From Oerskovia turbata (GTDB taxonomy: Bacteria; Actinomycetota; Actinomycetes; Actinomycetales; Cellulomonadaceae), in NCBI RefSeq assembly GCF_000718325.1, contig NZ_JOFV01000001.1, positions 124,001 through 188,000 of the forward strand: a stretch of 64,000 bases of DNA, written 5' to 3'. The stretch's first letter is position 1, and every line of letters starts with the position of its first letter. Positions 35,278 to 45,399 of the stretch are shown in pieces. The translations under genes and the position numbers were made by a program. The notes beneath the pieces are model-generated. The model was not told the DNA's origin. It searched no databases and worked only from the letters and a program-made list of their open reading frames with translations.

Positions 35278-37332
35278 ATGAACATCAAGAAGATTCTCAG
35301 CGGACCGATCATCTGGATCGTCGTGGGCCTGGCGATCCTCGGGATCGCCTTCATGGCGTTGTCCGGGCCCAGCGTCCACCGTGTCGACACCTCGACGGGC
35401 CTCGAGCTCCTCCAGGACGGCAAGGTCGAGCAGGCCCTCATCGTCGACGGCGACCAGCGCGTCCAGCTGACGCTCACCGAGGACTACGAGGTCGACGGCA
35501 CGTCCCAGGGCAAGAGCGTGGAGTTCTTCTACGTCGCACCCCAGGGCGAGGCCGTCGTGAACGCCGTCACGGAGGCGGACCCCCCGAAGGGCTACAACTC
35601 CGAGATCGCGCGTCCCTCGTTCCTCGCGTCGGCCCTCTCGCTCATCCTGCCGTTCCTCATCATCGGTCTCGTCTTCTGGTTCCTGCTGTCCCGCATGCAG
35701 GGCGGCGGCTCCAAGGTCATGGGCTTCGGCAAGTCCAAGGCCAAGCTCGCGTCCAAGGACACCCCGCAGGTGACGTTCGCCGACGTCGCAGGTGCGGACG
35801 AGGCCGTCGAGGAGCTCCACGAGATCAAGGAGTTCCTCGCCGAGCCCGACAAGTTCCAGGCCGTGGGCGCGAAGATCCCCAAGGGGGTGCTGCTGTACGG
35901 GCCTCCCGGGACCGGCAAGACGCTCCTGGCGCGCGCCGTCGCGGGCGAGGCCGGCGTGCCGTTCTACACGATCTCGGGCTCCGACTTCGTCGAGATGTTC
36001 GTCGGCGTCGGTGCGAGCCGGGTGCGCGACCTGTTCCAGCAGGCCAAGGAGAACTCCCCGGCGATCATCTTCGTCGACGAGATCGACGCCGTGGGCCGTC
36101 ACCGCGGTGCCGGCATGGGCGGCGGGCACGACGAGCGCGAGCAGACGCTGAACCAGCTCCTCGTCGAGATGGACGGGTTCGACGTCAAGACCAACGTCAT
36201 CCTCATCGCCGCGACGAACCGCCCCGACATCCTCGACCCCGCGCTGCTGCGCCCGGGCCGCTTCGACCGGCAGATCGCGGTCGAGGCCCCCGACCTCAAG
36301 GGCCGTGAGGCGATCCTCGCGGTGCACGCGCTGGGCAAGCCGATCGTCCCCGAGATCGACCTGGCCGCCGTCGCCCGCCGCACCCCCGGCTTCACGGGCG
36401 CCGACCTGGCCAACGTCCTCAACGAGGCCGCGCTGCTCACCGCGCGCTCGGGCGCCCAGCTCATCGACGACCGCGCCCTCGACGAGGCGATCGACCGCGT
36501 CATCGCCGGCCCGCAGAAGCGGACCCGCGTGATGAACGTCAAGGAGCAGAAGATCACGGCGTACCACGAGGGCGGTCACGCCCTGGTCGCCGCGGCCATG
36601 CGCTACACGGACCCCGTGACCAAGGTGACGATCCTGCCGCGCGGTCGCGCCCTGGGGTACACCATGGTCATGCCGCTCGAGGACAAGTACTCCACGACGC
36701 GCAACGAGCTGCTCGACCAGCTCGCCTACGCGATGGGTGGCCGCGTCGCCGAGGAGCTCGTGTTCCACGACCCGACCACGGGCGCCTCGAACGACATCGA
36801 GAAGGCGACCGCGATCGCCAAGAAGATGGTCACCGAGTACGGCATGAGCGAGCGCGTCGGGGCGATCAAGCTCGGCACCGGCGCGGGGGAGCCCTTCATG
36901 GGCCGCGACATGGGCCACACGCGCGACTACTCCGAGTCGGTCGCGGGCACGGTCGACCACGAGGTGCGCCGGTTCGTCGAGGCCGCGCACGACGAGGCCT
37001 GGGAGGTGCTCGTCCAGTACCGCGACGTGCTGGACCACCTGGTCCTGGAGCTTCTCGAGAAGGAGACCCTGAACCAGGCCGAGCTCGCGCAGATCTTCGC
37101 CCCGGTCGTCAAGCGTGACCCTCGTGAGGTCTGGCTCTCGAGCGAGCAGCGCGCCGTCTCGCACCGTCCTCCGGTCCTGACCGACGCCGAGAAGGCCGCC
37201 ATGCCCAAGGACCCGTCGGGCGAGCCGATCGTCGTCCCGCAGGACGAGGCCGCGGCCGCGAACGACGAGCTCCCGCCCGAGCGCATCAGCGAGGTCCCTG
37301 CGGACCGCCTGGTCGACGACGGGCAGGTCTGA
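35278..37332 (+). CDS. ftsH: ATP-dependent zinc metalloprotease FtsH
   Basis: 684 aa. Two membrane helices (about 9-27 and 117-137) flank an extracytoplasmic domain. The AAA+ module has Walker A 'GPPGTGKT', Walker B '[12 protein letters not shown]', SRH '[22 protein letters not shown]'; the protease has 'HEGGH' and the third ligand in '[10 protein letters not shown]'. It degrades misfolded membrane and regulatory proteins. ATG 35278 gives the usual 'MNIKKI' N-terminus but lacks a ribosome site; a GTG at 35245 is in frame and adds 11 residues. The 235-bp gap upstream holds a possible -10 (TAACTT, 35217). It heads the folate operon. Confidence 0.95.
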   Translation: MNIKKILSGPIIWIVVGLAILGIAFMALSGPSVHRVDTSTGLELLQDGKVEQALIVDGDQRVQLTLTEDYEVDGTSQGKSVEFFYVAPQGEAVVNAVTEADPPKGYNSEIARPSFLASALSLILPFLIIGLVFWFLLSRMQGGGSKVMGFGKSKAKLASKDTPQVTFADVAGADEAVEELHEIKEFLAEPDKFQAVGAKIPKGVLLYGPPGTGKTLLARAVAGEAGVPFYTISGSDFVEMFVGVGASRVRDLFQQAKENSPAIIFVDEIDAVGRHRGAGMGGGHDEREQTLNQLLVEMDGFDVKTNVILIAATNRPDILDPALLRPGRFDRQIAVEAPDLKGREAILAVHALGKPIVPEIDLAAVARRTPGFTGADLANVLNEAALLTARSGAQLIDDRALDEAIDRVIAGPQKRTRVMNVKEQKITAYHEGGHALVAAAMRYTDPVTKVTILPRGRALGYTMVMPLEDKYSTTRNELLDQLAYAMGGRVAEELVFHDPTTGASNDIEKATAIAKKMVTEYGMSERVGAIKLGTGAGEPFMGRDMGHTRDYSESVAGTVDHEVRRFVEAAHDEAWEVLVQYRDVLDHLVLELLEKETLNQAELAQIFAPVVKRDPREVWLSSEQRAVSHRPPVLTDAEKAAMPKDPSGEPIVVPQDEAAAANDELPPERISEVPADRLVDDGQV

Positions 37333-37333
37333 C

Positions 37334-37945
37334 GTGACCGCACGGGTCGAGCAGGGCCTGCGGGCCGCGGCGGACGTCCCCGAGTACGACGAGGAGCGGG
37401 CGCGCGCCGCAGTGCGCGAGCTTCTCCTGGCCGTGGGGGAGGACCCGGACCGCGAGGGCCTCCAGGAGACCCCCGCACGGGTCGCCCGCGCCTACCGCGA
37501 GATCTTCGGGGGACTGCGCCAGGAGCCCGCCGACGTCCTGACCACCATGTTCGACCTCGGCCACGAGGAGATGGTGCTGGTCAAGGACATCGAGGTGTAC
37601 TCGACGTGCGAGCACCACCTGGTGCCGTTCCACGGGGTCGCTCACGTGGGGTACATCCCGAACGCCGACGGCCGCATCACGGGGCTGTCCAAGCTGGCCC
37701 GGCTGGTCGACGTCTACGCGCGCCGCCCCCAGGTCCAGGAGCGGCTCACGACGCAGATCGCCGACGCCCTGGTCGAGCACCTCGAGCCGCGCGGTGTGAT
37801 CGTCGTGGTCGAGTGCGAGCACCTGTGCATGTCCATGCGCGGCGTCCGCAAGCCGGGTTCGCGGACCGTGACGTCGGCGGTGCGCGGCCAGATGCGTGAC
37901 GGCGCCACGCGTGCCGAGGCCATGAGCCTGATCCTCGGACGGTAG
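37334..37945 (+). CDS. folE: GTP cyclohydrolase I
   Basis: 203 aa, normal length. '[35 protein letters not shown]' then '[21 protein letters not shown]', zinc ligands Cys and His in 'CEHH' and Cys in '[14 protein letters not shown]', and '[21 protein letters not shown]'. First step of tetrahydrofolate synthesis. GTG 37334 starts one base after the ftsH stop, so it is coupled. folP, folB-folK follow. Confidence 0.97.
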   Translation: MTARVEQGLRAAADVPEYDEERARAAVRELLLAVGEDPDREGLQETPARVARAYREIFGGLRQEPADVLTTMFDLGHEEMVLVKDIEVYSTCEHHLVPFHGVAHVGYIPNADGRITGLSKLARLVDVYARRPQVQERLTTQIADALVEHLEPRGVIVVVECEHLCMSMRGVRKPGSRTVTSAVRGQMRDGATRAEAMSLILGR

Positions 37946-37955
37946 GCACGCAGCA

Positions 37956-38990
37956 GTGCGGTACACACAGCACGACGGCGAGCTCCCCGGCCTGCCCTTC
38001 GCGGGGGCCGGCCGGACGCTCGTGATGGGAGTCGTCAACGTCACGCCCGACTCCTTCTCCGACGGTGGTGAGTGGTTCGAGCCGCGTGCGGCGATCGAGC
38101 ACGGCCTCGAGCTGCTCGCCGAGGGGGCGGACGTCCTCGACGTCGGGGGCGAGTCCACGCGTCCGGGTGCGGGGCGCGTGCCCGTCGAGGAGGAGCTCGC
38201 CCGGGTCCTGCCCGTGATCTCGGCCCTCGCGGACCGGGGAGCCGTGGTGAGCGTCGACACGACGCGGGCCACGGTCGCCGAGCAGGCGGTCGCGGCAGGC
38301 GCCCGGATCATCAACGACGTCTCGGGGGGGCTCGCGGACCCGGAGATGGCCGCGGTCGCGGCCCGCACCGGGGCGGTGTTCGTGGCCATGCACTGGCGCG
38401 GTCACGCGGACGTCATGGACGACCTCGAGGTGTACGACGACGTCGTGACCGACGTCCGGGACGAGCTCGCCGTGCGCGTCGAGGCGCTGCGCGCGGCCGG
38501 GGTGCGCGACGACCGGATCGTCCTGGACCCGGGCCTCGGCTTCTCCAAGGCGGGCTCCACGAACTGGCCCCTCCTGACGCACCTGGGCACGCTGCGCGGA
38601 CTCGGGTTCCCCGTGCTGGTGGGCGCGTCCCGCAAGCGCTTCCTCGGGCACCTGCTCGCCGGGCCGGACGGCACGCCCGCCCCGCCGCTCGAGCGGGACG
38701 CGGCGACCGCCGCGATCACGGCCCTGGCTGCCGCAGAAGGGGCCTGGTGCGTGCGAGTGCACGCGGTCCGGGCCTCGGCGGATGCCGTACGTGTCGCCGC
38801 CGCGTGGACTCGGGCCGGTCGGACAGGGGAGGATGCGAGCGGGGGATCGGTCGTCTCGGCGCCAGCCCCCCGGGCCTTCGCGGGGGCAGGCGGTGCCGGT
38901 CACGGCTCCCTGCCTGCGACGACGGACAGCGCGGGGCAGGGCACGGACGACCACGGAACGAACGACAGCGACGACAGGAGTACGACGTGA
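37956..38990 (+). CDS. folP: Dihydropteroate synthase
   Basis: 344 aa. 'VMGVVNVTPDSFSDGGEW', 'DVGGESTRPGAGRV', 'INDVSGGLAD', 'VLDPGLGFSKAGSTNW', 'VGASRKRFLGHLL' and 'RVHAVRASADAVRVAAAW' are all present, so the enzyme should be active (sulfonamide target). The last ~55 residues, after 'AAWTRAGR', form a Gly/Ser/Asp-rich disordered tail that most DHPS lack. GTG 37956 follows folE by 10 nt; its stop overlaps the next GTG start. Confidence 0.96.
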   Translation: MRYTQHDGELPGLPFAGAGRTLVMGVVNVTPDSFSDGGEWFEPRAAIEHGLELLAEGADVLDVGGESTRPGAGRVPVEEELARVLPVISALADRGAVVSVDTTRATVAEQAVAAGARIINDVSGGLADPEMAAVAARTGAVFVAMHWRGHADVMDDLEVYDDVVTDVRDELAVRVEALRAAGVRDDRIVLDPGLGFSKAGSTNWPLLTHLGTLRGLGFPVLVGASRKRFLGHLLAGPDGTPAPPLERDAATAAITALAAAEGAWCVRVHAVRASADAVRVAAAWTRAGRTGEDASGGSVVSAPAPRAFAGAGGAGHGSLPATTDSAGQGTDDHGTNDSDDRSTT

Positions 38991-41602
38991 GCACAGCGTT
39001 CGCAGGGGCGGTGCAGGGGACCGACGGGCGCCCGCTCGACCAGATCCGGCTCACGGGGCTCAGCGCGACGGGCCACCACGGCGTGTTCGAGCACGAGCGC
39101 CTCGACGGGCAGCTGTTCCGCGCGGACGTGGTGCTGCACCTGGACACGCGCCCGGCTGCGGCAGGTGACGACCTGGCGGACACCGTGAGCTACGCGGTCG
39201 TCGCCGAGGACGTCGTCGCGGTGCTCGCCGGTTCGCCCGTCGACCTCATCGAGACGGTCGCCGAGCGGGTCGCCGCGGCTGCGCTGCGCCACCCGGCGGT
39301 CGTCGCGGTCGACGTCGCGGTCCACAAGCCGCAGGCGCCCATCGCCGTGCCCTTCGACGACGTCGAGGTCGTCGTCCGTCGTGACCGCGTCAAGGTGCCG
39401 GTCGTGCCCGACGTGGCCCCCCGCGTCGTGCCCATCCCGGTCGGGTCGATCACCCCGGCCGTGCTCGGGAACGTCGCCGTCACGGAGCCGGCCGCGCCGC
39501 AGGACCAGCACGTCGTCATGCCGCCGTCGATCCCGCCGGTCTCTCCCGCACCGGCGCCGGACCGCTCGCCCGACCAGGGCGTCTTCGCCGCCACCGCCGA
39601 GGACCTCGGTCCGGCAGCCGACGACGTGCCGCACACCGGCGGGGTGTCCGACCAGGAGTTCGTCGACGCCCTCGACTCGTTCTACAGCGCCCCCCAGGAC
39701 GCGCTGAGCGCCCCTGCGGAGAGCTTCGAGCCCGTGGTGGACGAGCCCGGCCCGGTCGCGCAGACCGACCGGACCGACCAGCCGGTCCCCGAGGTCGCGG
39801 CAGAGCCCACGCCCCTCGCGGAGGCGACCGTCCCCGAGGCGGTCGTGGCGCCGTCGGACGTCGGGGAGCCGGCCAGCGCGCCCGTCGCGGAGACTTCCGT
39901 CGCACCGCCTGCGGCGTCGGACGCCCCCGCGGTCCCCGCCACCCTCGCGGAGCACGAGGTCCCGGCGCCGGGCACGCTCGCGGAGCGCGCGGCACCCGTG
40001 GTCGACGGACCGGACGCGTCCGGTGGGCACCCCCTGCCCGACGACGTCGCACCCGTCCCGCACCAGGGCGCCGCCGAGAACTTCCCGGGCGAGCAGGCGC
40101 AGCCGATCGCCGCACCGGTCCCGGCCGAGCCCTCCCCGGCGTCGGAGCCGGGCGCCGTCGCACCGCCCCCGGCAGCGTCCTTCGCCGCCGCGGCGTCGAG
40201 CGGCGAGACGGGCCCCGTCCCGCCGCTGCCGGAGCCAGGACCGCTCGCCGTCCCGGCACCCTTGCCCGTGCGCGCGGCCCCCGAGGTCGCCGCGGCGCCG
40301 GCCGAGCCGACGCCCGCCGCGGCGCCGGCCGCTCCCGAACCGGAGCCCGTGCCGGCCCCCGTGCTCGACCGTCTCGACGAGGCCCCCGCGGGCTTCGTGC
40401 CCGTCGTGCTGGCCCTGGGCGCCAACCTGGGCGACGCCCAGCAGACGTTGCGCGACGCCGTGACCGACCTCGACCGGATCTCGGGCCTCGAGATCACCGA
40501 CGTGTCGCCGCTCGCGCGGACCGCGGCCGTCGGCGGCCCCGAGCAGCCCGACTACCTCAACGCGATCCTGCTGGCTCGCACCACGCTCGCGCCTCGTGCG
40601 CTCCTGCACGCCATCCAGGGGGTCGAGAACGCCCACGGGCGGGTCCGCGCCGAGCGCAACGGACCGCGCACGCTCGACGTCGACCTGATCGTCTTCGGCA
40701 CCGTCACCGAGTTCACGGAGGACCTCGAGCTGCCCCACCCGCGGGCGCACGAGCGTGCCTTCGTGCTCGAGCCGTGGTCGCAGATCGCGCCGGACGCGGT
40801 GCTGCCGGGCCTGGGGGGTGGGCCCGTCGCCGCGCTGGCGGCGACCGCACCGGACCGCGGCGGCATCCGTTGGCTGGCCCTCGACTGGCTGACCGACGCC
40901 GAGCCCGAGCCCGAGGCCGCCCCGGTCACGGTCCGCACCGACGAGGCCCCGGCGGCTCCTGCGGTTCCCCCGGCGGCTCCCGCCGTGGCGGCTCCGACAC
41001 CCCAAGCGGCAGCGACCCCCGAGGCGCAGGATGCCGCGGTGGTGCCCGAGCAGGAGCGGACCACGGCCGCCACGCAGCCGCCCGCTCCCGACGGCGCGGC
41101 ACCCCCCACGACCCCGCAGGACGCCGTCACACCCGTCACACCCGCCGCGCCCGCGCCCGCGCAGGCCCCGGCGCACCCGTTCGTGCCGGAGCAGCCGGCC
41201 GCTGCGCCGGTCCAGGCACCCACCCCGCAAGCCCCGGCCCCGACGCCCGAGCGGGCGGCGGAGGAGGCGGGCCCGTTCGTCCCGGCCTTCCACCCCGTGC
41301 ACCCGCAGGACGGGCAGGAACCGCCGCATGCCCAGGTGCCGCCGCTGTGGGCCGACGTCTCCCAGTCGGCCCCTGCGGTCGAGCAGCGAGCCCAGGTGGC
41401 ACAGGCGCCGGCAGCCCCCGAAGAGCCGGTGACCCCGCAGTTCCACCCTGTGCACCAGACCCCCGCGAGCCCGTTCGAGCCGCAGCCGGACCCGGTGGCC
41501 GCTGAGCAGCAGGGCTCGCAGCCTGTCCCGCCGTCGCCGCAGGCTCCCATCACGGGTGTGCCCATGTCCTTCCCGGCCGAGCTGCGCGGTCCGTCGAGCT
41601 GA
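38987..41602 (+). CDS. folK: FolB-FolK fusion: dihydroneopterin aldolase / HPPK with very long disordered linker and tail
   Basis: 871 aa in one open frame. Residues 1-136 are FolB ('IRLTGLSATGHHGVFEHERLDGQ', 'DTVSYAVVAEDV', 'SPVDLIETVAERVA'). About 330 Ala/Pro/Glu-rich residues follow without domain motifs. FolK is about 470-640 ('VVLALGANLGDAQQTLRDA', 'NAILLARTTLAPRALLHAIQ', 'NGPRTLDVDLIVFG', 'LPHPRAHERAFVLEPW'). A further ~230-residue Pro/Ala/Gln-rich tail ends the protein. The two enzymes catalyse consecutive steps, before the DHPS encoded upstream. GTG 38987 overlaps the folP stop, with CAGGAG nine bases upstream. Base composition of linker and tail is like the rest of the region, so this is not a recent insertion. 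Unusually large; typical FolB plus FolK would be about 290 aa. Confidence 0.93.
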   Translation: MSTAFAGAVQGTDGRPLDQIRLTGLSATGHHGVFEHERLDGQLFRADVVLHLDTRPAAAGDDLADTVSYAVVAEDVVAVLAGSPVDLIETVAERVAAAALRHPAVVAVDVAVHKPQAPIAVPFDDVEVVVRRDRVKVPVVPDVAPRVVPIPVGSITPAVLGNVAVTEPAAPQDQHVVMPPSIPPVSPAPAPDRSPDQGVFAATAEDLGPAADDVPHTGGVSDQEFVDALDSFYSAPQDALSAPAESFEPVVDEPGPVAQTDRTDQPVPEVAAEPTPLAEATVPEAVVAPSDVGEPASAPVAETSVAPPAASDAPAVPATLAEHEVPAPGTLAERAAPVVDGPDASGGHPLPDDVAPVPHQGAAENFPGEQAQPIAAPVPAEPSPASEPGAVAPPPAASFAAAASSGETGPVPPLPEPGPLAVPAPLPVRAAPEVAAAPAEPTPAAAPAAPEPEPVPAPVLDRLDEAPAGFVPVVLALGANLGDAQQTLRDAVTDLDRISGLEITDVSPLARTAAVGGPEQPDYLNAILLARTTLAPRALLHAIQGVENAHGRVRAERNGPRTLDVDLIVFGTVTEFTEDLELPHPRAHERAFVLEPWSQIAPDAVLPGLGGGPVAALAATAPDRGGIRWLALDWLTDAEPEPEAAPVTVRTDEAPAAPAVPPAAPAVAAPTPQAAATPEAQDAAVVPEQERTTAATQPPAPDGAAPPTTPQDAVTPVTPAAPAPAQAPAHPFVPEQPAAAPVQAPTPQAPAPTPERAAEEAGPFVPAFHPVHPQDGQEPPHAQVPPLWADVSQSAPAVEQRAQVAQAPAAPEEPVTPQFHPVHQTPASPFEPQPDPVAAEQQGSQPVPPSPQAPITGVPMSFPAELRGPSS

Positions 41603-42111
41603 TGCAGCGCACCAAGGTCACGACGCTCCTGCTCGTCTCGGTCGTCACGACCCTGATCGGGTGGCTCGTCGTCGTCGGGCTCGAGCGTCGGGGCACGTAC
41701 CTGCCGCACGTGCCCTGGATCGTCGACGTGGCCCTGGTCGGGCTCGCCGCCGGGGTGTTCTGGGCAGGCTGGGCCGTGCGGTCCTACCTCAAGGGGCGGC
41801 GCCCGTCGCTCGATGCCTTGCGGGCGGCCCGGACGCTCGTGCTCGCCAAGGCGGCGGCCCTCACCGGTGCGCTGCTCGCGGGCTGGTACCTCGCGCAGGT
41901 CGTCGCCGTGCTGGGGGACCTCGCGATCGAGGCGCGGCGCGACCGTGCGATCGCGGCGGGGGTCGCGGCCCTGTGCGCCGTGGTGCTCGCCGTCGTCGGG
42001 CTCGTCGTGGAGACGTTCTGCCAGGTCCCGCCCGACGACACCGACCCCGCGAGCGACGGACGGTCGCGCGCCGGCGGCGAGGCCGATCCCGAGGCCGGCA
42101 CCACGGCCTGA
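41602..42111 (+). CDS. DUF3180 membrane protein
   Basis: 169 aa with four predicted helices (about 7-27, 40-60, 80-105, 118-140) and an acidic hydrophilic tail. It matches the DUF3180 family, which in actinobacteria regularly follows folK (Rv3605c in M. tuberculosis occupies the same place). TGATG overlap with the folB-folK gene. Function unknown. Confidence 0.85.
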   Translation: MQRTKVTTLLLVSVVTTLIGWLVVVGLERRGTYLPHVPWIVDVALVGLAAGVFWAGWAVRSYLKGRRPSLDALRAARTLVLAKAAALTGALLAGWYLAQVVAVLGDLAIEARRDRAIAAGVAALCAVVLAVVGLVVETFCQVPPDDTDPASDGRSRAGGEADPEAGTTA

Positions 42112-42168
42112 CGCGAGGTCGGTCTTCCGGCCGACGCGCGGGCCGTGCCCGGATGGGAAGATGGGGAC

Positions 42169-42789
42169 ATGACGGACCACGCCTTCGACCTGGCCTCCGC
42201 ACCGGACCAGGACCCAGCACCGGGCCAGACCCCAGCGACCGAGCCCGCCCCCCAGGCCCAGACCGGCCAGGCCCCGACCGGCCAGGCCCCGACCCGCGAG
42301 GCGGCCAGCGGCCCCTTCGACCCGCCGGGCGTGCACTGGCAGGGCGTGTCGAGCCGGTTGATCTCGGCGCGGCTGATCACGGTCGGCATCTTCCTGCTCG
42401 TGCCCTTCGTGCTGGGGGCGGTCTTCGCACTCGTGTTCAGCCTGGTCTGGCTGTGGGTCGTGCCGGCCGTCGCGCTCGTGATCGGGATCTGGTGCGTGGC
42501 CGTGGTGCCGCGCCAGGTCCGGGCCATCGGCTACGCCGAGCGTGACGACGACCTGCTGATCCGCAAGGGCGTCATGTTCCGTTCGCTCGTCGTCGTGCCG
42601 TACGGCCGAATGCAGTACGTGGACGTCCAGGCAGGCCCGCTCGCGCGCAAGTTCCGCATCGCCCAGGTCCAGCTCCACACGGCGTCGCCCGCGACGGACG
42701 CGTCGATCGACGGCCTGGAGCCGGCCGAGGCCGAGCGCCTGCGCGACCGGCTCGCCTCTCGTGGAGAGGCACGGTTGGCCGGGCTATGA
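42169..42789 (+). CDS. Bacterial PH domain (YdbS-like) membrane protein
   Basis: 206 aa. An N-terminal Pro/Ala/Gln-rich segment with a short GQAPT repeat, two membrane helices (about 73-95 and 97-118), then a bPH_2 (DUF304) domain: 'YAERDDDLLIRKGVMFRSLVVVPYGRMQYVDVQAGPLARKF'. ATG 42169 is 6 nt after GAAGAT and may be leaderless; an upstream in-frame ATG at 42145 is less likely. It forms a pair with the next gene (ATGA overlap), as YdbS/YdbT pairs do in many Gram-positives. Role unknown; B. subtilis homologues are linked to membrane-active bacteriocin resistance. Confidence 0.8.
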   Translation: MTDHAFDLASAPDQDPAPGQTPATEPAPQAQTGQAPTGQAPTREAASGPFDPPGVHWQGVSSRLISARLITVGIFLLVPFVLGAVFALVFSLVWLWVVPAVALVIGIWCVAVVPRQVRAIGYAERDDDLLIRKGVMFRSLVVVPYGRMQYVDVQAGPLARKFRIAQVQLHTASPATDASIDGLEPAEAERLRDRLASRGEARLAGL

Positions 42790-44447
42790 GCGAGAGCACC
42801 ACGCAGCCCGACGCCCCACCGACCGACCTCACCTGGCACCGCGTCCACCCCGTGACCCCGGTGGTCCGGGGCTGGACCGTCATCGCGGTCCTCCTCGTCG
42901 TCGTCGGCAACCAGACCCTGGACGGCCTGCCTGCGGGGCAGAACATGCTGGCCGGCAACCGCTGGTGGCAGATCCTGGGCGGGATAGTCGTCGTCGGTCT
43001 CATCGGCCTCGGCTACTCCGCGCTCGCCTGGCGCATGACGACGTACGCGATCGACGACGAGTCGGTCCGCCTCCACACGGGGGTCCTGTTCCGTCAGCAG
43101 CGCAAGGCGCGGCTCGACCGGCTCCAGGCCGTGGACATCGTGCAGCCGCTCGTCGCCCGCCTGTTCGGGCTGGCCGAGCTCAACCTGGAGGTCGCGGGCG
43201 GCTCGGACTCGGGCATCAAGCTGGGCTTCCTCAAGCTCGACGACGCCAACCACCTGCGTGCCGAGCTCCTCGCACGCGCGGCAGGGCTCCGTGTCGGTGG
43301 CGCACCCGCGCGGACGGCCGTCCCGGGGGCCGGACCCGCCGGCGCGCCGGTCGGCCCGGGCGAGCCGTCGGCCGGTGAGGGGCCGGGAGAGCCGGGCGCC
43401 GTCGTCGGGCCTGCCGACCTCGGAGCGCCCGAGGCGCCCGAGCAGCCAGTCCTGGAGGTCCCGCCGGGCCGCCTCGTCTGGTCGCTGGTCCGCACCGCCG
43501 CGATGATCGTCCTGGTCCTCGCCGTGCTGGGCCTCGTCGGGGTCGCGATCGGCACGCGCGAGATCGGCACGCTCTTCACGGCGCTGCCGCTGGTCCTGGG
43601 CGTCGGCGGCTACCTGTTCGGCCGGTTCACGCGCGAGTTCAACTTCCGCAGCGCGATCTCGCCCGACGGCATCCGGTTGCGCCACGGCCTGCTCGAGACA
43701 CGCTCGCAGACCATCCCGCCGGGCCGTGTGCAGGCCATCCGGCTCACGCAGGGTCTCCTGTGGCGCAGCGCCGACTGGTGGCGCGTCGAGGTCAACGTCG
43801 CGGGCTACGGCCTGAGCGCGGACGGCACGACCAACAACAGCGTCCTGCTGCCCGTCGGGACGCGGGACGAGGCGCTGGGCGCCGTGTGGCTCGTCCTGCC
43901 GGACCTCGGCACGGCCGACCCGCGCGCCCTGCTCGACGAGGCCCTGTCCGGGATCGACGCCGGTGATCACTTCACCACGGCGCCGCGCCGGACCCGCGTC
44001 CTCGACCCGATCGCGTGGCGCCGCAACGGGTTCACCGTCACGGGGCGGGCCCTGGTCCTGCGGCGCGGGCGCCTCGTGCGCCGCGTCGAGATCGTGCCGC
44101 ACGAGCGCACGCAGTCGCTCGGCCTGCAGCAGGGGCCGTGGCAGCGGCGCCTGGGCGTCGCGACGTTCGCCGTGCACTCGGTGCCCGGCCCGGTCACGCC
44201 GACCGTTCCGCACCTCGACCAGCACGTCGCGGGAGCGCTCATGGACGAGCAGGCGCGCCGCGCCCGCGAGGCCCGCGCGCACGCCGGGCCGGAGCTGTGG
44301 ATGCGGCGGGAGGAGGTCGCGGCCGTCGTCGAGACGATCGAGGACGACGACGCGGAGACCGCGCCGTACGCGGAGACCCTGCCGTCCGCAGCGACCTCGA
44401 CGCCCGCACCAGCGCCGGACGACCAGCGCGGGGACGCACGTGAGTGA
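42786..44447 (+). CDS. Bacterial PH domain (YdbT-like) membrane protein
   Basis: 553 aa with two to three bPH_2 repeats, e.g. 'YAIDDESVRLHTGVLFRQQRKARLDRLQAVDIVQPL', 'SPDGIRLRHGLLETRSQTIPPGRVQAIRLTQGLLWR' and 'TVTGRALVLRRGRLVRRVEIVPHERTQSLGLQQGPW'. Four helices lie in two pairs (about 30-52/62-82 and 235-255/262-280). A Gly/Pro/Ala-rich linker (about 170-215) separates the first repeat. Coupled to the previous gene by ATGA. Confidence 0.83.
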   Translation: MSESTTQPDAPPTDLTWHRVHPVTPVVRGWTVIAVLLVVVGNQTLDGLPAGQNMLAGNRWWQILGGIVVVGLIGLGYSALAWRMTTYAIDDESVRLHTGVLFRQQRKARLDRLQAVDIVQPLVARLFGLAELNLEVAGGSDSGIKLGFLKLDDANHLRAELLARAAGLRVGGAPARTAVPGAGPAGAPVGPGEPSAGEGPGEPGAVVGPADLGAPEAPEQPVLEVPPGRLVWSLVRTAAMIVLVLAVLGLVGVAIGTREIGTLFTALPLVLGVGGYLFGRFTREFNFRSAISPDGIRLRHGLLETRSQTIPPGRVQAIRLTQGLLWRSADWWRVEVNVAGYGLSADGTTNNSVLLPVGTRDEALGAVWLVLPDLGTADPRALLDEALSGIDAGDHFTTAPRRTRVLDPIAWRRNGFTVTGRALVLRRGRLVRRVEIVPHERTQSLGLQQGPWQRRLGVATFAVHSVPGPVTPTVPHLDQHVAGALMDEQARRAREARAHAGPELWMRREEVAAVVETIEDDDAETAPYAETLPSAATSTPAPAPDDQRGDARE

Positions 44448-45399
44448 CGGCCGGCGGCGCCCGGGGCGCCTGGGCGTGGGCGTGGTCGGCGCGGGCCGCG
44501 TCGGCGCCGTCCTGGGCAGCGCGCTGCGCGCCACGGGCCACGCGGTCGTCGGCGCGAGCGGCATCTCCGAGGCGTCGCGCGAACGCATCGAGCTCCTCCT
44601 GCCCGGCGTGCCCGTCCTGGAGGTCGAGGACGTCGTCCGGCGCTCCGAGCTGGTCCTCCTCGCCGTGCCCGACGACGCCCTCCCGGGCCTGGTCTCGGGC
44701 CTCGCCGAGGTCGGGGCGTGGCAGGGCGGGCAGATCGTCGTGCACACGTCGGGCCGCTACGGCGCGCGCGTGCTCGACCCGGCGCGCGCCCAGGGCGCCA
44801 TCCCGCTCGCGATCCACCCCGCCATGACGTTCTCCGGGACGTCGCTCGACCTGTCGCGCCTCGAGGGCACGACGTTCGCGGTCACGGGACCGGCGCCCGT
44901 CCAGCCCATCGGGCAGGCCCTCGTCGTCGAGATCGGTGGCGAGCCCGTCGTGGTCGAGGAGGAGGCGCGGGGGCTCTACCACGCGGCCCTCGCGCACGGT
45001 GCGAACCACCTCGTGGTCCTTGTCGCGCAGGCCGCGCAGGCCCTCGAGGCGGCGGGCATCGAGCAGCCGGGGCGCGTGCTGGCCCCGCTGCTGTCCGCGG
45101 CGCTCGACGGCGCGACCCGGTCGGCCGACGCCGCCGGAGGGGCAGGTCCCGGTGCCATCGCGGCGCTCACGGGCCCCGTGTCCCGCGGAGACGTCGGGAC
45201 CGTCGCGGAGCACCTGGAGGTGCTGCGCGTCCTGGCCGTGACCTCGGCCCAGGAGATCGCGCCGCGCGTCGCCGCGACCGACGTCCCCGCGTCCTACCGC
45301 GAGCTCAGCCGCGGAGCCACCAGTCGCGCCCTGGCCGCCGGGCGCATCGACGCCCGCCAGGCCCAGGAGCTGCTCGACGTCCTCGAGGAAGGCCAGTGA
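44440..45399 (+). CDS. Rossmann-like DUF2520 oxidoreductase
   Basis: 319 aa. NAD(P)-binding N-terminus '[26 protein letters not shown]', '[15 protein letters not shown]', '[11 protein letters not shown]', then 'HPAMTFSG' and a C-terminal helical DUF2520 domain ('[23 protein letters not shown]', 'LTGPVSRGD'). The placement directly before panC is conserved in actinobacteria (Rv3603c in M. tuberculosis); ketopantoate reduction has been suspected from context but is not proven. GTG 44440 lies 5 nt inside the preceding gene; the stop overlaps the panC ATG. Confidence 0.82.
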   Translation: MSDGRRRPGRLGVGVVGAGRVGAVLGSALRATGHAVVGASGISEASRERIELLLPGVPVLEVEDVVRRSELVLLAVPDDALPGLVSGLAEVGAWQGGQIVVHTSGRYGARVLDPARAQGAIPLAIHPAMTFSGTSLDLSRLEGTTFAVTGPAPVQPIGQALVVEIGGEPVVVEEEARGLYHAALAHGANHLVVLVAQAAQALEAAGIEQPGRVLAPLLSAALDGATRSADAAGGAGPGAIAALTGPVSRGDVGTVAEHLEVLRVLAVTSAQEIAPRVAATDVPASYRELSRGATSRALAAGRIDARQAQELLDVLEEGQ

